The notes under the pieces: model-generated
What the model saw: only the letters and a program-made list of their open reading frames with translations
Databases searched by the model: none
What the model was told of the DNA's origin: nothing
NCBI GenBank assembly: GCA_025355305.1
Contig: JANXZW010000021.1
Location: forward strand, 1-64,000
Direction: 5' to 3'
Length of the DNA stretch: 64,000 bases
DNA from: Actinomycetes bacterium
GTDB lineage: Bacteria > Actinomycetota > Actinomycetes > Nanopelagicales > Nanopelagicaceae
Shown here: one piece after another, positions 61,525-64,000 of the stretch
How positions within the stretch are numbered: the stretch's first letter is position 1
Layout: the number at the start of each line of letters is the position of its first letter
Made by a program: the position numbers and the translations under genes

Positions 61525-61560
61525 GGAGTTTTAATGGAAATTGTCATAGACGCACCGTGA
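61523..61560 (+). other. Strong SD plus ATG and eight-codon ORF, in frame with the acyltransferase
   Basis: AAGGAG (61523-61528) lies 5 nt before ATG 61534. The frame gives Met and seven more codons, then TGA (61558-61560), and continues without another stop into the acyltransferase, whose likely start GTG 61582 lacks its own well-placed ribosome binding site. It could be a nonsense mutation, a reinitiation leader, or a coincidence. Confidence 0.65.
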
Positions 61561-61581
61561 CCCTCACCTTTAAAATTAAGG

Positions 61582-63705
61582 GTGTCGATTCCTGGGGTAA
61601 ATGAATCCGTAGTAAACCCCACCCAACGGTTTCGGGGTGATATCCAAGGGTTACGCGGTATCGCCGTTCTGTTCGTTCTGCTCTTCCATGCCTCCGTTCC
61701 CGGATTTAAAGGCGGCTTCGTTGGGGTAGATATTTTCTTCGTCCTAAGTGGCTACCTCATCACCGGCAATCTCCTACGCGAGGTGAAAGCAACAGGACAC
61801 ATTAAATTAAGAGAATTTTATGCGCGACGGATACGTCGCTTACTCCCAGCATCCTTACTTGTATTGCTCACCACGTTGATCGTCGTTGCAATCTGGTTTC
61901 CCCCGCTCCTATTACCCGGTGCAGCCTTGGATATATCAAGTGCGGGTCTCTATGTATCAAATCTGGATTTTGCAATTCGTGCCACCGACTACTTCTCGGC
62001 CTCAACGATTCCCTCACCCGTTCTTCACTTCTGGTCGTTGGGCGTGGAAGAGCAGTTCTATCTCTTCTGGCCGCTGCTGATCGCCCTTGCGGCCTGGAAG
62101 AAGAAAAATAAGGCCTTTCGCGTATTTATTCTCTCGCTTCTCGTCTTTGCCGCATCACTCACCTTTGCTAATTTATTGCTCGATAGCGATCAACCTTGGG
62201 GCTTCTTCTCCCTCCCTTCGCGCGCGTGGGAGTTAATCCTTGGTGCAATCTTGGCTACTTTGGCTACTTTGGGGCAAGGAGTTTGGAAGTTACCGCGCCC
62301 TATCGCGTTACTCATCGGGTGCGTTGGGCTGGGTTTAGTTATCTATTCTGGGCTAACACAATCCGATCCACTCAGATTTCCGGGCACCACCGCTCTGACG
62401 CCAACTCTGGGAGCGTTCCTGATTATCGCTGCAGGTTCTGTACAGGAGATAACTCTTCCCTCACAAATCCTCTCTCTGAAGTTCCTACAAGGAATCGGAA
62501 AGATCAGCTACTCCCTTTATCTCTGGCATTGGCCGGTTCTGGTCATCCCGCAAGTGATCGCGGGTAACCACCTCTCACTTGTAAAGCGGTTGTTGCTCGC
62601 GCTGCTCTCTATCGCCTTGGCGGCGTTAACCGAGAGATTTGTAGAACGCCCTTTTCGCCGCGGATTTGTCATCTCGTTGCAGCCCTTTCGAAATATTGCG
62701 ATCGCTGGAATATTGGCAGCACTCCTGGCCGTTTCCGCTTTTGGCGCGGACTATGCAGCGACCGGCTCACTTCGAAATAAGCACGGTGGTGCAACAGCTG
62801 CAGATCTGCGTAGCTTTATCGACTCCTTGACCATTAAGACAACCCCTCTTAATACAATTCCAGCGCGTCCCGCGACGGTCGACTTTTCGGTACCTGCAAA
62901 CCTCGAGCCTGAGCTATTGAACGCTGGCCACGATCGCCCACTTCCATATGGCGACCGCTGCCACACGCAGTTGAATCTGAAGCCATCAACGAAGCCCTGC
63001 ATATATGGAGACAAGACTTCAGCGACGACTGTCGTTCTCTTCGGCGATAGCCATGCTCTGGCTTGGTTTCCTGCGTTTAACGAGGTTGCCAAAGAGAGGC
63101 ATTGGAAGTTGCTATCCCTGACAATGTCGGCTTGTTCTCCAGCCGATATTCCGGCGTACAACCCCGCGACCGCCTCGCTCATGTTAAGTTGCCCGATCTG
63201 GCGCAGAGCATCAATCCAGCGCATAATCGCGGTCCACCCGTTTCTTGTTCTAGTTGCCTCCAGTAGCGGTTTTCAAACCGAGGTGAAGGGCGTGGTTGCT
63301 ACCGGAGATGCGCGAAAAGCCCCGTTTGTGACGGGTATGAAGAAGACCATCGCCCAACTGCAATCAAGCGGCGCCAGAGTCGTGATGATGTCCGACACTC
63401 CGGCGTTGGCCCAAGATCCTCTGATCTGCTTATCGGCCCACCCCAAAAGCACCTTGGCCTGTGCCACACCAGTTGCACAAGCGATCTCCGACGATTGGAT
63501 CGCCCTAGAAACTCAAATCGCAGCCACCAACTCCATCTCACTCATCAAACCCCAACTCTGGGTATGTCCCACAAATCCTTGTCCCGTAGTGATCGGAAAT
63601 ATCTTGACCTACTTTGACCCAGGACATATGACCGCCACATTTTCACAGGCCCTAGCTGGGCGATTAAAGAATGCAATAGAGAGCGCACTAGCTACCGGAA
63701 TTTAG
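61582..63705 (+). CDS. Acyltransferase-3/SGNH fusion protein (OafA/YrhL-type)
   Basis: 707 residues. The N-terminal AT3 domain has ten or so membrane segments, with the catalytic His in LLFHASVPGF (H36), ARRIRRLLPA, and WSLGVEEQFYLFWP. The C-terminal SGNH domain has GDSHALAW (~487) and a final DPGHMT (~680) as the catalytic Asp/His. Such proteins O-acetylate cell-surface polysaccharide or peptidoglycan. The start is uncertain: GTG 61582 is used here, but the best ribosome binding site serves an ATG 48 bp upstream, cut off by a TGA. A 9-bp tandem (TTGGCTACT twice, 62251-62268) encodes an ATL repeat. Confidence 0.84.
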   Translation: MSIPGVNESVVNPTQRFRGDIQGLRGIAVLFVLLFHASVPGFKGGFVGVDIFFVLSGYLITGNLLREVKATGHIKLREFYARRIRRLLPASLLVLLTTLIVVAIWFPPLLLPGAALDISSAGLYVSNLDFAIRATDYFSASTIPSPVLHFWSLGVEEQFYLFWPLLIALAAWKKKNKAFRVFILSLLVFAASLTFANLLLDSDQPWGFFSLPSRAWELILGAILATLATLGQGVWKLPRPIALLIGCVGLGLVIYSGLTQSDPLRFPGTTALTPTLGAFLIIAAGSVQEITLPSQILSLKFLQGIGKISYSLYLWHWPVLVIPQVIAGNHLSLVKRLLLALLSIALAALTERFVERPFRRGFVISLQPFRNIAIAGILAALLAVSAFGADYAATGSLRNKHGGATAADLRSFIDSLTIKTTPLNTIPARPATVDFSVPANLEPELLNAGHDRPLPYGDRCHTQLNLKPSTKPCIYGDKTSATTVVLFGDSHALAWFPAFNEVAKERHWKLLSLTMSACSPADIPAYNPATASLMLSCPIWRRASIQRIIAVHPFLVLVASSSGFQTEVKGVVATGDARKAPFVTGMKKTIAQLQSSGARVVMMSDTPALAQDPLICLSAHPKSTLACATPVAQAISDDWIALETQIAATNSISLIKPQLWVCPTNPCPVVIGNILTYFDPGHMTATFSQALAGRLKNAIESALATGI

Positions 63706-63719
63706 TTAGTGCATTCATC

Positions 63720-63766
63720 GGACATTTGTCCTACGGGACATTGAGATACCCTACTTTCGTGTCCCG
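63720..63766. promoter_or_regulatory. Multiple GGACA/TGTCC half-sites over a promoter
   Basis: Half-sites: GGACA 63720-63724, TGTCC 63727-63731, GGGACA 63735-63740, and TGTCCC 63760-63765; CGGGACA (63734-63740) and TGTCCCG (63760-63766) are perfect 7-bp arms. A TACCCT -10 box (63747-63752), 6 nt before GTG 63759, lies between them. The layout suggests a repressor operator overlapping the promoter. Confidence 0.5.
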
Positions 63767-64000
63767 CTCGTTACATCTTTCTGAGGTTGAGCATCGGTAT
63801 ATGGGTGAGAGCCCGATCCGAACTCTGATCTATCTCTTTGAAGAGCAACGACTGAGAGTTCTCTTTGCATTCATTCTCTTCTGCATTAAACATTCGCCAT
63901 CCTGGGTCATTCCCCTCATTACCGCAAACATCATCGATATTGTTACATCACATAGGCGCACAAGAGATCTTTTGATCAATCTACTCGTATTGATTTTGGT
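63759..64000 (+). CDS. ABC exporter-type membrane/ATPase protein, N-terminal part (partial)
   Basis: The frame is open to the window edge (80 codons). After ~15 residues it reads MGESPIRTLIYLFEEQRLRVLFAFILFCIKHS, then SWVIPLITANIIDIV and RTRDLLINLLVLILV: the first TM and start of the second of an ABC type IV exporter (fused TMD-NBD), in which a PxxxxxIID motif is common. The NBD is outside the window. GTG 63759 is preferred over ATG 63801 because TACCCT is 6 nt upstream. The substrate is unknown. Confidence 0.7.
   Translation, partial: MSRSLHLSEVEHRYMGESPIRTLIYLFEEQRLRVLFAFILFCIKHSPSWVIPLITANIIDIVTSHRRTRDLLINLLVLIL

Noticed and set aside
61558-61560. TGA as selenocysteine or recoded Trp in the acyltransferase frame
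   Set aside because: The gene is not a redox protein, no SECIS-like hairpin directly follows, and other genes in the window use TGA as stop.
1-64000. tRNA, rRNA, insertion sequence or prophage
   Set aside because: No tRNA cloverleaf, transposase or phage gene was seen; all gaps are short and the genes are typical chromosomal core genes.

Overview
The window is a gene-dense bacterial chromosome segment of about 64 kb. I count 61 protein genes: 59 complete, plus one cut at each edge. No intergenic gap exceeds about 200 bases. I see no rRNA, tRNA, CRISPR array, insertion sequence or prophage gene. Base composition looks near 50% GC by eye. The gene content points to an actinobacterium: a RipA-like NlpC/P60 hydrolase, tilS-hpt-ftsH-folE-folP-folB-folK in that order, the phosphatase-TlpA-CcdA-ResB-CcsB cytochrome c block, XPB-type helicase genes, a menaquinone pathway, and TANNNT -10 boxes placed exactly 6-7 nt before many start codons (leaderless mRNAs). 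The compact layout and nearly mid-range GC fit a streamlined, possibly aquatic, actinobacterium; that placement is inference.

Layout. 1-3.1 kb (minus): an envelope operon of Tat-exported deacetylase, secreted beta-propeller and MprF-like aminoacyl-lipid synthase. 3.3-10 kb: TPR protein, RNA methylase, D,D-carboxypeptidase, heme O synthase, an ABC export pair and a peptidoglycan hydrolase. 10-22 kb (plus): tilS, hpt, ftsH, then a cofactor run for folate (folE, P, B, K), pantothenate (panC), NAD (nadB, nadC) and CoA (coaX), then lysS and a short argA. 22-37.9 kb: clpC; DNA repair genes (mutY, radA, XPB and its partner); proC; two large secreted proteins, one a putative metzincin; an M20 peptidase and a HAD hydrolase. 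37.9-42.2 kb: system II cytochrome c maturation. 42.2-51.5 kb: menaquinone biosynthesis in four transcription units (menA-menE, menB-C-D, menF, menG-polyprenyl diphosphate synthase), with bioY between menF and menG. 51.4-56.2 kb: RarD, YajQ, an NCS1 permease, an MFS transporter and thymidine kinase, ending in a strong bidirectional terminator. 56.3-61.5 kb: an NMT1-type ABC importer divergent from a CitA/CitB-type two-component system. 61.6-64 kb: an acyltransferase-3/SGNH protein and the start of an ABC exporter.

How the genes work together. ctaB, the ResB/CcsB/CcdA/TlpA set and the men genes together supply heme O, cytochrome c and menaquinone, so the organism respires with a menaquinone-cytochrome chain. 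The folate, NAD and CoA genes are joined by 1-4 bp overlaps or very short gaps, implying co-expression.

The most interesting parts are: (i) the NMT1-type importer facing a CitAB pair, with a perfect 9+9 bp inverted repeat about 52 bp upstream of the transporter start and an eight-G Shine-Dalgarno tract before the kinase; (ii) sixteen start sites with the same leaderless promoter geometry, plus a three-codon ORF at the menG start; (iii) a TGA eight codons into the best-signalled reading frame of the acyltransferase; (iv) the envelope operon, with a variant deacetylase motif and an in-frame 15-bp minisatellite; and (v) a secreted metzincin-like protein with repeated VVDG modules.
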